DNA of 64,000 nt from assembly GCA_026122225.1 (NCBI GenBank), contig JANEZZ010000522.1:1736001-1800000 (forward strand), read 5' to 3'. This stretch comes from Heloderma charlesbogerti. Its lineage: Eukaryota > Chordata > Lepidosauria > Squamata > Helodermatidae. Under the pieces are notes generated by a model, which was given only the letters and a program-made list of their open reading frames with translations, was not told where the DNA came from and searched no databases. Below are positions 33,698 to 45,944 of this stretch, in pieces. Made by a program: the position numbers and the translations under genes. The first letter of the stretch is position 1. Every line of letters starts with the position of its first letter.

Positions 33698-35579
33698 AAT
33701 GACAGTGAGTTAAAGCCTACTCTTCTATGAAAAAGAACGAACCAGAGGCAAAAATTCTGACTTCTGAGGACAAACATTATAAAGATAGTACAAAAAGTAA
33801 TGTATATTGTGTTTAATATTATTATGCAAACTACATTTAGGCTGTCAGCCAGTGGACTTGCACGTTTACTTTTCTTCTCATAGAGAACTGGTGTACTACT
33901 CAGTAACTACTATGCCTTGTTCCAAAAAGTTCTGGACACGTCTCCTTCAAAAAAATGCTCTTGCTTAGTGTCCTCGCATGCATACAAGAGCAAAACAGAA
34001 ACATTTAATTTCACAGTTACTCTCCTATCTCTGAAAAGATTCAAATTTGTAGTGCAAAAGGCACAGCAGCTACATGGCCAGAGATTTTGAATCATGCACG
34101 CTCTTCAGAACAACAATGGCTTAATTTAGTTGCAAACTCATATGAATTCTTTGTTACAACAACTGATTAGCACATTTGTTCAGGAAATATACATATTAAC
34201 AGTGATTTAAACTGGCCTTTTTCTTGCTGCTTTAAATTGCCTTGGTTTAAATAAATCCCACCATGCCTTAATGAACCCCACCATCAAAAATAAATAAATT
34301 TGAACATGTACTTTGTTAAAAACAGTAAAAATGAAAATGGACCAATGTTTTTCAGAAAATTTTCTATGTCAACACTTTCAGAAATTATTTTGACATGACA
34401 ACAGTCAAAGACAGCAGTACTATCCAAACCCAATTACCACACAGCTTAATGTTTGGATTTGGGGGGCGTGGGGAGGGGAGCAAATGTGTTCCTTTTCAGA
34501 AAGTGGCGCTTCATTTCTGACTGCTTTAACCTCTAACCCTTGTATAGCCTGACTCTATCCATGCTTACTTTGAAGTAAGACCTTCTTTTCTTAATTAGTC
34601 TATGTCGTGGGGGTGGGGGGGACCTTGAATGTCATTTCTTCCATACTGACCCTACTCCAGAAATGCACAAACTCCAGAAATGCACAAACTCAGAAATTAC
34701 TTGTATTTTCCACAATTTTATTACCCATACTAATAAAAAAATAATCTCAATAACTCCAGGTCTAGCATGAGGGCTGAAGTATTCTACCACAGAATAGCTT
34801 CATGGTAGTAGATGGCGTAGTTGATAAAAATGAGGATATGCATGTGCCCCTTGACGGTGCACAGGACCCAAAAGACTGATACCATCTCATTCAAACTAAA
34901 TCCTGGGACAATTTACATGGGGCTTTTACTCTGGTTCTACTCCACCCTCAAGACAATCATGTCAGATGTGCACTCCCCTCCCCATAGCTAGTGCGGCATC
35001 TCTTCCCTTAAATCTGTATTTTTCCAAAGTTATGTTGTGATGTATTTTCCCATCACAGCGGCCTCAGGTCAGTTTGGGAGTCCATGTGACCTCAGCTGGC
35101 TTCAGCATGGGCTGGTGGAAGTGGCACTGACTGGCGGAAGGGAAAGTTGCATGGGGTGGGGGCATGGGGAGAGCAGAGGGCTGAACATGTCTACCTGGAA
35201 GTAATTCACTGCCCTCGATTGCACTTTGCCGCATACAGGAGCAGAGGGGTGGGGAGAATTCCTTTGCCTGTTGTCTGTGTGCCAGAGTTGGGAGAGGAGC
35301 CAGCTCTGATGCTTTGAAAGTGCAGTTGAGAAGCAGAGGAAGTGCAAAAGTACACAGAGCTGTACTGATTTTAAAAGCTTCACTGAGCATGGGGGCGGGG
35401 GGGGGGAGAGCAAGCCTCCGCTCATTCACTCCACCCACCTGACCCCCAAACTAATGCAGTTTTAGGTGCTGTTTGCCCGCACACAAGTAGGGTTTTTTTT
35501 ATGATACAGTGCTACTGGCTATCGTTTGCCCCAGGAGGAGCTAACCCGATTTCATGAAAATCCGCATTTAAACAGAATC
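33698..35579. other. unassigned stretch
   Basis: No gene. 34640-34760 resembles 37170-37275 (CAGAAATGCACAAACTCAGA, then TTGTATTTTCCACAATTTTA), so a minor unnamed repeat is likely. A G-run sits near 34608-34622. Confidence 0.4.
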
Positions 35580-36080
35580 ACCGCAAAAACCGTCTCCATG
35601 TAGGTCCAGCCCCTGACTGCCAGTAAGGGCATAAGGGGTCCAGTGAGACCCCCTCTTGCCCTTGGGCCATTGGATATTTGGGCAAGACAGACAGTAGCTT
35701 CTGTATAATGTGATCCCGAGGTTTTTTTTTTTCAAAATCCTGATGACCAGAAGCAGGAATGTCATGGGAAAGGTCTAACAACTTCTGCCAAAGGGTTGAT
35801 GAGAGAACTAACTGGTGCACTCATTAAAAGGAATCTAATGTTGGAGCAACTGGATACAACAGGTCATCTTTTAGAATAAAATAGAGGCCCCGCGTGACAG
35901 GGACAGGGTTCTGCTCTTCCGGATGTGTCTGAACAAATGCCAGTGCCACTACGGCATCACTCTCTTGTAACAACACCGTCCCCTGGAGATGTTGAGGGTG
36001 AAATCTTTGGTCTGGTCCTGGGCATCACCTTCCAAGAGCAGGGTAAAGTTCTCAGACTGGGCCAACTGGTTAAAAGTAGG
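35580..36080 (-). mobile_element. Ty3/Gypsy-like integrase relic
   Basis: The minus strand carries, in shifting frames, FILKDDLLYPV, then LDLSHDIPASGH, then SYCLSCPNIQW. These correspond to the linker before the integrase, the two His of the HHCC zinc-binding region (HDIPxxGH), and a CxxCP where the second Cys pair lies. Upstream (to 36080) a weak RNase H/linker reading (NFTLLLEGDAQDQ) may belong. At least three shifts or stops break it. It is a remnant of an LTR retrotransposon pol gene. No LTR was recognised beside it. Confidence 0.6.
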
Positions 36081-36194
36081 CCAGTCTCTCCCCAAAATCA
36101 TAGCATGAGACAACACTTATGCATATAAAATGAGTGAGCCCCATGACCTTAGCCCACTGAATAGAGTAGCACTGAATACCACCATGTGTGCACT

Positions 36195-36285
36195 GCAACA
36201 TCAAGATCTTCTCCAAGAGAGTGACTTACACTAGATGGACTAATGGTCTGACTCAGTATAAGTCAGCCTCCTATGTTCACATGAG
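36195..36285 (+). mobile_element. CR1-type SINE/LINE tail fragment
   Basis: ACTAGATGGACTAATGGTCT, then GACTCAGTATAAGTCAGCC and CCTATGTTCAC match the tail of the SINE at 13475-13672. Confidence 0.6.
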
Positions 36286-37529
36286 TAACAAACCAAGGGA
36301 AGACAGAGCCTTGCTCCTCTGGTTTTCTGCCCATGGCTATGACTCCCTTTTATGTGCTAGTGGAGCTGGAAAATATTCCCAACCATGTATGGGATGTTAC
36401 ATCAATTTGTCACCCCTTCTCACTTCGGTGGCTCTATCCCATTAGGACAGTGACTTACACTAGGCTGGTAGTCAGCCTACTGACACCCTTAAACCTCAGA
36501 TGGTGCGCTTCTGAGCCAGAGCCCCAGATCCATCCAGTCATCCATTGCAAAGGCTTCTGTTAACACAATGCCCCTTCCAGGTGTTAGAGCAATGGCCAGA
36601 TATCCAGTTCCTTGCTGTTTGGGGAAGGATTGCGAAATATTGTCCCACCATTATTAGCTCAGTGATCTGCTTAGAGCTATGTGTTGCTGGCTTAAGCCAG
36701 AGGTCAGGACTCTATTGGGGGTGGGGGGGAGAGAGAAGACTCCTACCCACCCTTTTGTGGGCAAAATGACATCGATGAGTAGAGCCAAGCCCCTGATATC
36801 ATTCAAATCCTGGCCAAAAGCCCAGCTGGAGCTCCTCCAGCTGATGTTTGACCTGGAAACTGGCTACACTTGGAGCACCTGCATGCAGCAAAGCTGCCCT
36901 GAGTGAGGCACCAGGTGGAGAAGTGCTCCACCAGGCTCCTTGGCCTAAGACCCAGCTTCAGTGTGCATGAAGCCGGGTTCACCAGCTGGGCATTGCTGGG
37001 TTGCCAGCTCTTAAAAAGAGTTGGCGCTACTCTTGGGAGTGTGCTTGTTATTGGTTGGGGATCCAGTACAGCCAGACCTTGGACCTCAGAGGCTAGGTTC
37101 CCCCAGAATGCTGCCCGCATTTTCCACCATTGTGGCTGTGTCTAGGGGAGGGACACTGCAAAGGTCATGTCTTCCATACTGGCAGTATTCCAGAAATGCA
37201 TAAATTTAAGAATTGCTTGTATTTTCAACAACTTTATCACACATAGTCAATAACACTGGGGTTGTTGTAAATACAGGAAACTCAGAAGAAAAGGCAAACA
37301 AAATATCTAAGGAGATAAGGAGCTTTGCCTAACTCTTAATATGTAGAGCCAGATAACAACAGCACCCTCTGAAGGATATGATCCCGACTGGCAAATTGGA
37401 GGCAGCAGAACCGCAGTGACCAGGGTTAAGTCAAGGTACATATCAGGATCCCTAGGGTTAGCAGCTGCCCCTCTGTGAAGTAGTATCTCTGGCAGGAATA
37501 GTTCTAAGCGAGGAGCTTGGTTCAGTTGC
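36286..37529. other. unassigned stretch
   Basis: No recognised gene. 36430-36480 weakly repeats the GTGACTTACACTAG block from 36220. A G-run lies near 36718-36729. Confidence 0.4.
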
Positions 37530-37757
37530 TTGCCTTTGGGAGAAGAAAAGAAAAACAAGTGACTGGGTCACAAAAGTACCATTTTATTGTGTGTGCACCC
37601 AACGTTTCAGGGAACATCTCCCCCATCAGAGGCTGCTTGCACTATCTATATCTACTTCAAAAACTGATCAAAATAAACAGGCATTTTTGTGACCCAGTCA
37701 CTTGTTCTTCTTGTCACATTGGAGCGCCTCCCTGTTGTCTTTTTGCCTTTGGGAGAA
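37530..37757. mobile_element. 198-bp insertion with inverted ends and 15-bp target duplication
   Basis: TTGCCTTTGGGAGAA occurs exactly at 37530-37544 and 37743-37757. Between them a perfect 22-bp inverted pair lies at 37554-37575 and 37685-37706. The middle has CACCCAACGTTTCAGGGAAC and ATAAAATGG (minus strand). The inverted partial copies and ACGTTTCAG motif recall Penelope-like insertions, but no coding part is present. Confidence 0.65.
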
Positions 37758-38863
37758 CCTGGAGCCCGTGGATCTTTCCTCTTCCTTCTGTCTGTCTCCC
37801 CTCCAGCACCTTTTGAATGTCACTTCCTCGACATCCCAGTTTCTCCTTCCTAGTGCTGTGCTTACTCAGCTTGCCTCCCTTAATTTTGTGCCCAAACTTT
37901 GGCCCCATTTGCCTCCACGGGCCTCTTCCTGTCCCTCACCTCCTCTCCAGTCTCCCTCAGTTGCTGCTTCTCATGCTGCCCTCTCCCCACCCTCTCTGAG
38001 GCCTCTTCACTCCCTCCAGCTCTCTCTCCTCCCTCTGTTGCCACTGGCTAGGCTTTATACGCTTCCCACTGTCACCACACACCTGACAGCATGTGCTGAC
38101 TTCTGGGCAAGCTGGTGGGCACACACCACTTACATCTATTGTGGCTAGTGGAGTCTCTCACCCCCACCCCCCAGCAAGAGGCGGAATGGAGGGAATGCCA
38201 CCAAGACCAAACAAAGGCTGGCAGAGTCTTACTCCCCAATAAGCAGGCATATGATTGCATCCTTAACATATATCCACTTGATGTCTGAGAACAGATGCAT
38301 TTCCCCACCTCTGATGCACAGCCCTTGCTTCTGCCAAGGGAAGGCAAAACAACAAGAAATCTACTTTTCATTAAGTGAACAAAAGTTCATTGCATATGAG
38401 CCAAATGAGTGAGCTGCTTTCATGCAGCTTGGCAGGATGCCCAGTTGAAGATCATTTCAAAATATGTATCTCCTTAGGTTCACAAAGCAAGGTCCTCCCT
38501 CCGCCACTAGAAAGAATGTAATTGCATATTTTAAATGTAATATTCAATTGCTAAGCTACCATGTTTCAGAAGACAGTACGTACAGACTACCAAGGTTGAC
38601 AGAGCCAATAAGGTAAAGGTAGATAGTACTGTGGCTGCCAAAAGCAGTGAACTGACCACCCTTAGGTACATGTTCAGGATATAACTGAAGGGTTAGAGGA
38701 CCCAGAGGAAAGTGAGGGTTAACACATCAAGGCCCATGAAATACACCAAAGACTTCTCTCTGCTTGTCTTGTATGGAACATGATGCCTCAATCCAAAAAG
38801 CTCAATAAACCTCAACCCAAAGAGCTTAACCCAAAGAGCTGCATGCTAAGCAGAACTTCTGAG
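37758..38863. other. unassigned; pyrimidine-rich 37760-38060
   Basis: A C/T-rich tract yields long frames by composition only. Nothing else recognised. Confidence 0.45.
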
Positions 38864-39252
38864 AGCATTTCTACACCAGGCTAAAATCCCTCAACTTTAT
38901 CAGAGCTTTCTGCCTCCGTTTCAAATGCATGATCACAACAGGCTCCCTTTACACACGCTTCCCTTCCTCCCCTCCTTTTCCCCCTTATCTGCGTTGTTCT
39001 ATATGTTTCATTATTCAGCCACTGGATGGTGCTGTGGTCTAGCTCCTCTTACTGCAAGATTTCCTCTTTTCACAAGGGAACGCAATGTGCTGTAATTTGA
39101 TCGCTGATTTTCTCCGATCTTTAAAAAAATGGGGGAAAGATCATTTCACACTGGAGACGCCCTAAAGGTTGACAACATCATGTAAAGGACCCGCAAACTT
39201 CTGTGAGTAATCAATCTCAATAGCAGGATAAAAGCCCCATGTATAGAAGCCT
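38864..39252 (+). mobile_element. MITE, family A
   Basis: It starts AGCATTTCTACACCAGGCTA and ends CCCCATGTATAGAAGCCT, with CAATCTCAATAGCAGGATAA just inside. TGAG (38860-38863 and 39253-39256) flanks it as a 4-bp target duplication. Confidence 0.82.
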
Positions 39253-39256
39253 TGAG

Positions 39257-40207
39257 ACACCTGCTTTTGTCACCACAACCCACCCCCTGAAGCCCCGTAG
39301 GGCAGCTTCAGAAACACCCTCCGACAGTGCAAAGAGCTGCTGCTGGCATGGTGTGAGAGTCCCTTTTGCCTGCCTACTGAGGCTCTTTGGATCACAGCCA
39401 TACACAGCAACCTGTCGCCTACCAGAAAGACGCCCACATCTTGTCTGAAGGGCTGCTGGATGAGTAGGTAATTTCTTAAGCAAGGTCCAGCAGCTATAAG
39501 TGCAGGTACAGCTGGAATCTTCAACAGACCTAACAGCTGTCTGGGAAAGCTACAGAAAACCAATCTGAGCTGTGGCTCAGGCTGCAGACGTGTGGGAGAG
39601 GAAGGAGGCTGTCTGGAGACATGATATATTTGCAGGCAGAGGTTGGTCAGGAACAAAATTTCCAGGGAAGCACAATCAACCACCAGACCCACACAGGATG
39701 GAGAGTCATAGTAATTCCACATTTTATACAGCTCTTGTGTCAGTTGTATACTGGCCTTACATTGATGTTCCCCACGACAAGCATATGCGCCATTAAACAC
39801 CCATAAACACATGCCTGAGGAACTTGATTGGGCCAGTTCCCAAAAGCATGTGCACCGTGATTAAAAATGTGTGAACACGTGTGTGTCTGTAACATCCACA
39901 TATGCATTTGCTGTGGAAAACACCAGGGTAATAAGAGAGTTTTTTGAGGAAATGGTTATGTTTAGCACTCCCCATCACAGCCTGAAAAAGCCTCTTCTTA
40001 GCCATTAGTTGGTTCCAGCTGTGGTAGACTTGTTTCGGGGGGTGAAGGTGGCAAGGGGTTCCGCCAAGACTTGCACTGGTGTCCTATAGGGACGTGAATG
40101 GCCTCCAGAACCTTTTTAAATAACTAAAACTAAGAGCCAACCTATATGCTACGTTATATGAGTCTTCATATTTTTTTTACACACCTCTGTGTGTGTTTCT
40201 AGTTAAT
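39257..40207. other. unassigned stretch
   Basis: No recognised repeat. Overlapping open frames on both strands have no domain. Confidence 0.45.
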
Positions 40208-40330
40208 GAAGGCTGGTGGCTCTGATGTCAGAAGCACCTTGGATTGCTCCTTTAGAGTTCGGATGGGTTCTGACTGAAACCCAGAGCAGATTTATCGCCC
40301 CACTGACATAGGAACCACCAGCCTCCACTG
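40208..40330. mobile_element. MITE, family K
   Basis: GAAGGCTGGTGGCTC at the left is inverted at the right (GGAACCACCAGCCTCC). The body GTTCTGACTGAAACCCAGAG matches 32088-32198. Confidence 0.6.
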
Positions 40331-40529
40331 TTTTTAGTAGCAGCCATGGGGAGAATCAGGATTGGGACTGTAACATATAGGGAGGGAGATTTAACCCTCC
40401 TCCCACAATGCTACAGTCCTGGTGAAAATTGTTCCATCCCCCCCCCCCCCGCCCAGCTATTTTCACAGGAAGGAAGCTATGTAGCTTGGTGCACCTAGCA
40501 TATTGGTTCAGCTGGCCTCTGTGACATAG

Positions 40530-41331
40530 GCCCCATCTACATGGCACCGCTTTCACACACACCCGTCGCAACTGCGCAGCAATGCAGCTTCGAACTAGCA
40601 TCCCCTGCAATACACTCACAATTTACTGTGCGCTTCCCTAACGGACTCGCAATGCCCTTTTTTTGCCATTATACTTAAATGCGCAGCTGTGCAGTCCTGT
40701 GAGTGTGGGGGTGCAACACTTCATTGGCTGTTTTGTATTTTAGGGGTTGCGTTGTGTCTTTCCATCCCTCGTTAGTTAAAAATTGGTTGTTTTGTCCTCC
40801 TCCATTTCAACATCATGTTTGTCAGTTCCCCAGCCCAAGACTCTCACAATGGTTTGCGCTCACAAGCGTGAGCTATACATGCCTACCCATCACTCCGAAA
40901 TGGTGGCCGGAGCGACGTTGATCCTCCCCTGAGACATACACCACCACCACCCCAGCCCTTGGGCACTGAGTCCAAAAGCAACCATTGCAAAGATACAAAG
41001 CTGCAAAAATGTGTGAAAGTGTGATTAATAACTGAAAGCCTCTCTGTGCCTCTGTAACTGCACAGCTGTGAAGGGGTGGGTGGATAAAGGGGCATCACAG
41101 AGCGACGCAAGCACTACGCACACTTACAACATGCCCACTGCAAAATGTGAACTTGGTTTGGGGAAGGGACAGATGGCAGCAAACCCAAAATATCGCAGCA
41201 AAACACCACCTTGGAAATCCTCAGTTTCCAGGAGAAAACCACGGATGGCTGCCAAGTGGCAACTACGTCATCTATCCCGAGGGACCTTGACTCACAGCCA
41301 CCCCAGTGTAAAAGGCTCATGTAGATGGGGC
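40530..41331. mobile_element. 802-bp TIR DNA element, non-autonomous
   Basis: GCCCCATCTACATGGC opens it and GGCTCATGTAGATGGGGC closes it, giving a 14-bp perfect terminal inverted repeat. CATAG at 40525-40529 and 41332-41336 is a 5-bp target duplication. The inside has no transposase-like frame. Only one copy is in this window. Confidence 0.75.
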
Positions 41332-41407
41332 CATAGCCATTTCTACCATTTCTAAGCCTTGAAAGATGATAATCTGCATTTCTGCTTTATGCCACACAGA
41401 AGCGCTC

Positions 41408-41408
41408 C

Positions 41409-41464
<56 letters not shown>
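41408..41464 (+). repeat. (CT)n(CA)n microsatellite
   Basis: A CTCTCTCT run passes directly into CACACACA. Confidence 0.97.
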
Positions 41465-41466
<2 letters not shown>

Positions 41467-42285
41467 CTTTCTGCACTATGTTACATCCTTTCAGGACCAG
41501 ACTAGAAATAAGGTTGTTTATAAGACAGTGATAGCACTGGCCTGGTGTGCCAATGGTGTATTACTAATGGAGAAATGGAAAGGGTATCATGCACCTATGG
41601 CAGAAGCTCCTTGTGTTAAATAGATCAAAGAGTTTTTTTTGTGGAGACCTCAGAGCAGGCTCCAGAGAAAGACACTGATTATGTGACACTTCTGGGTGGC
41701 TAGGGGATGGAAATGGATGACCCTGCTTTGCAACAGAAGCTGACTGCCACAAAGATTGCCATTTTGCTGTTGTCACTATAGCTGCCTTGCAGTGGGCACA
41801 TCTGTCTTGTGTTCTATGATTTGACTTAAAAATAATGCCTGTATAAGTGTCCTTTCACTAGGGATTTCAAAGTAATCATGGCCACATCAGCAGCCTGACC
41901 ATCAGGTTTAAAAAAAAAACTTCTAGGAATATTTTGGATGGAATTGTTATTTTCCAGTAATCATTTCCTTTTCTCCACTGAGTCAATAGTGAATATCTGA
42001 GATGTATGACTTTTCTGCACCTACTCATGCATACATGTCTGTAGAAGTAATTTGTTAAGGTTGTTCTCTGATGCCATCTGAAACATTGACACCACCCACA
42101 GTCTCATCCTACTTTCACTAGTTCACCAGAGCTTTATTTCAAACACAAGCTCAGCCATCACAAGACAGCTAGAGTTTACTAATCTCAATGGGTCCTGTCT
42201 CAAGTGGTACTTGAAAGTCATCCTGAAACTTATTCCTGTATTTAGGAAACCTGGACCATAAGCTAGAATAATCACCAATGGTGTT
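41465..42285. other. unassigned stretch
   Basis: No recognised gene or repeat. Confidence 0.45.
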
Positions 42286-42540
42286 CTTCTGTTTCGTTTG
42301 ATCAAAGGTACAAAACAAGTCTGTCCACTCACAGTATTATTATTTGCAATGGCTTTAGAATCATTTGCAATCTATAGATACAATAAAAATATAGGTAAAT
42401 ATATAAACAAAATATGTTTTAATGTAGATAATACTGCTTTAACTATTACAAACTCCATAAAACCACTTCAAGAACTTGATAAAAAATAGACAGATGTGGA
42501 CATTGAGCTAGGTAAAAGATTAATAAGGATAAACTAGAAA
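42286..42540 (+). mobile_element. LINE-1-like RT relic
   Basis: The frame reads IKGTKQVCPLTVLLFAMALE and later NKICFNVDNTALTITN. The first fits the L1 RT motif GTRQGCPLSPLLF. The second aligns with the FADD catalytic box and its flank, but the catalytic Asp pair is degraded (VDN). AT content is high and stops follow. It is a very decayed piece. Confidence 0.6.
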
Positions 42541-42656
42541 TAGGAAACCTCGAGCAAAGCATATCAGATGATGCTTTGGGGCAATATTTAGATACTTGGT
42601 CATACATCTCAGACAGAATAGGGGAACACTGCTGTTGTTTTTTACATGAAACTAAG

Positions 42657-43040
42657 ATCATCTTTACACCAGCCTAAAACCCCCCATTTAAACAGGGCTT
42701 TCTGCTTCCATTGTAAATGCAGGATCACGGCCGACTCCCTTTACACGCACTTCCTTTCCCCCTTATCTGAGTCTTCCATATGTTTCATTATACAGCCACT
42801 AGATGGTGTTGGGGTCTAGCTCCTCTTATAGTGGGTTTTCCTCTTTTCATGATGGGAACTCAAGCGGAACTCAAGCGCTGTAATTTGATCGCTCATTATC
42901 TCCAATCTTTTAAAAAACAGAATAAAGGTCATTTAGTGCAGGAGACACCCTGGAGGTTAACAACGTCATCTAAAGGACCCACAAACTTCCGTGAGTAACC
43001 AATCTCAATAGCAGGATAAACGCTCCATGTAAAGAAGCCC
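42657..43040 (+). mobile_element. MITE, family A
   Basis: It starts ATCATCTTTACACCAGCCTA and ends GCTCCATGTAAAGAAGCCC. TAAG (42653-42656 and 43041-43044) is the 4-bp target duplication. It includes GCCACTAGATGGTGTTGGGG and CAATCTCAATAGCAGGATAA. Confidence 0.82.
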
Positions 43041-43044
43041 TAAG

Positions 43045-44146
43045 TTTACACACTAGGAAACCTGGACACAGGAAAGTAGCATGTACAAGCTCTGAACCCA
43101 GGAAACTTTACAGTAAATTACATATATCGGACTTACTCCCTTATGACTGAAAGTTTTGGAAGCTTCTTGTTGGAAATATAAAAACTGCCTCCCTCCCTGT
43201 CCCAAGAAAGAATGTGTATGGCAGAATTATTGGAGGAAGAATCCTTCTAATTGGACTCTTTGCAATTTTAGCAAGAAGCCAGTTTCTCCACCCATCCTTT
43301 AAAGTTTTCTGACCCCTGGAATAGAGAGCCAGATATCTAGCTAGCCCTGCAGACCATTATTCCCCGACATTTGCAACCAAGGAAATCATTTTCCAGGCTC
43401 AACTCTCCTCCCACATCAACTACCTGGCCAAATGCAAACTGCTAGCAATGCCATGAGTTAATCATGTTTCTCTCTATGGGTTTCAGTTACACATGTTCTC
43501 CTTTATCCCAGTGCCAGCAACACAGCTGCCTCCTCCCTGCAGATGAACGCACTTGGCCCTTTCCTTGGCCGTGTGTCTCTTCCTTGCCATGCTTTGAGTC
43601 TTGCATACAGCTGAAGATGGGAGATAAGGAGCTTACCTCCCCCCACCCCCAGTCTATGGTCACAAGGCACTGGCATTGATTGCAGCATCTTTGAAATGTT
43701 GAACAGTCACTCTGTGGTGCACTTATTCTACTCTGTGATCCTGACATTCTCTTCAGACACTTTCGTGCTCCATTTTCCTTATTTAGCTCGACTCTGGGCA
43801 TGATTCACCTACCGCAGACAGGGAACGAGGAGAGATTTACTCCAAAAAGAAATGACGTAGCTCTCCCCACTTCCATCTGAACTGGAAAACAGAGAGTAAA
43901 GAGCAGGTTAAAATTCATCATGGGCAAGAGCATGAGTACAGTGAGTTCAGTTTGGTCACAGTGAAACAGATCCCTTTGGGTGAATACTCCAATTTACTTT
44001 TGTCTCTCTGCCAAAAAGCCTTCTGGCCTTGTAGTAACAATCTCCATTCCATAATTTCTTTCATCGAAGATCTCCTCGCAAAGTACAAACATCCTCAATC
44101 ACATACTGCACCACCCCTGGAAAATATTATAGTAAAAGCTATATAG
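43045..44146. other. unassigned stretch
   Basis: No recognised repeat or gene. Confidence 0.45.
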
Positions 44147-44273
44147 CAGCCTTCCTTCAACACAGTGACGTCCCAATGTTTTGGACTACATCTCCTATCA
44201 GCAGAGCCAATGGAAAGGACGAGAGGAGTTGTAGTCCAAAACATAGGCAAGGTGCCACATTGGAGAAGGCTGC
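44147..44273. mobile_element. palindromic MITE, family P
   Basis: CAGCCTTCCTTCAACACAGT and TTTTGGACTACATCTCC are mirrored by GAGTTGTAGTCCAAAACATA and GGAGAAGGCTG. ATATAG on the left meets an inverted CTATAT on the right, so the symmetry extends past the element. Confidence 0.75.
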
Positions 44274-45447
44274 TATATATTATAAGTGAAACAGCTAGGG
44301 CCAAACCACAAGTTACATACAAGCACACATAACTCTAACCCAACAACCCTTTTGAAAGAGGTATTTCAAAAGAGTCATTTGAAAATGTGGGCAAGGGGCT
44401 GGAGAAATGGCAGATATGGGAATGGTTAAGTACTTTTATTTGTTTTATACAACATTACTTTTAGGCCACCTTTAAAGATAAAATCCTCTCCATTCAGCCC
44501 TTCTCCACTCCCAATCACCCTTCTTAATCCCATCTCAGCCCTTCTTAATTCCATTTTAAATTAAGTCATAGGTAAAAGGCATCATATCGATGATATGAGT
44601 TTGGGCTGTCCTGGTTACCATGAATCTTTATGGTTTTGCTGCAAGCGTTGTCCAACAGGGGCCAGGGACTTAGCAAAGCCAAGTTCCTGGGTAGCTTCTC
44701 CGGGCTAAGGAAGACAATGCCCATTCATCAGGAGCTGCCAGGGCTAGGGCTTGAAACCTCTGGCTCTGTGGACAGCTGCTCCATGTTGGGAAGCCAGCAG
44801 GGCTACAGGTTGGAATGTTTTTTCTAAGACACAAAGGCCATTGGCTGTCCTTACCGAGAAGCTTCCCATTCAGCCTGGAAGCCTGCCTAAGCAATGAAAA
44901 TCATTCCTGGCTTGGCTAGTTCTCTGGTTTGACCGCTGGCTCCCACTTCATAGCTACCTACAGCTTAGCTCTGACACAGCTCAGAGCCTGGAGAAGGTGA
45001 CACCACGCAGCTAAGGGGAGGGACAGAGAAACAGTTTGGAGCAAGTTCTGCAGACTGAATGTTACTAGTGATGATAGCAAACCCTCCCAGCTGCACACAC
45101 GATCCAGCTCTTCTCAGAAGAAACCAAACTGTTTCCCAGAAGATTGGGAAATAGTTCTGTAACAAACAATATGTCTGGCACCTCCAACCCTGCAAGGTAG
45201 GACAGGCTGTAAGACATTCTTTCCCTATATTCCTGAGATGTAGGCTGCCGCCACCACCCACATGGATATTATTTCCTGGATATGGGGGAAGGCATGTGTT
45301 TAATCTTACAAAGAAGGGCAATCCCCTTTGCCAGAGTTTCCTTTAAACTGCTTAGAACCAGGTCACTATGTTTGCCATGTGGTCTAGCCATGCTGGATGA
45401 GGCCAATGTCTAGATTAGGCAAAGAACTTAATGAAATCCACTTTCAA
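44274..45447. other. unassigned stretch
   Basis: No recognised gene or repeat. Confidence 0.45.
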
Positions 45448-45862
45448 ATTGAGTTTATTTATTATAATACTTTTATAATGCTTAATATATTAAAAACCCA
45501 AAGCGGTTCACAATAGATTCAATAAAACAATTTAAAAACAAGATTAAAATACATAATTAAAAAACATTAACAGGTTAAAAATATTACAACACCATAAACA
45601 GGAAAACAGGGTAGTAGCAGAGTCCCTCAGAGGTCAGGGAAAGCCTGTGTAAACCAGCGCATGTTTAACAGACATTTAAAACTACGTATCATTTCTGACT
45701 CTCAAAGTTCATATGGGAGAATAGTCCAAACTGTGGGTGCCACCACTGAAGAGGCCCACTCACATGCCGCTACCTGGCAACATTTCATTGGCCATGGAAC
45801 AGCCAATAAGGACTCCTCAGAAGATCTCAGGGATCGACTGGGTATATATGGGGGAAGACCAA
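45448..45862 (-). mobile_element. L2-like LINE 3' UTR, inverted
   Basis: TTTATTTATTATAATACTTT and CAAAGCGGTTCACAATAGAT are the reverse of an L2-like 3' terminus. The neighbouring CCACTGAAGAGGCCCAC block is also typical of these 3' UTRs. Confidence 0.5.
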
Positions 45863-45944
45863 GAACCAAGCAGCAGGAAGTTCAGAAATGATCAGCTGCC
45901 TTTAAAATAAAATGAAACATCAAACTAGCTCACTAAAAACACTT

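Noticed and set aside
37702..38148. 148-codon frame rich in Ser, Pro and Leu
   Set aside because: It is produced by a pyrimidine-rich tract; composition alone explains the lack of stops.
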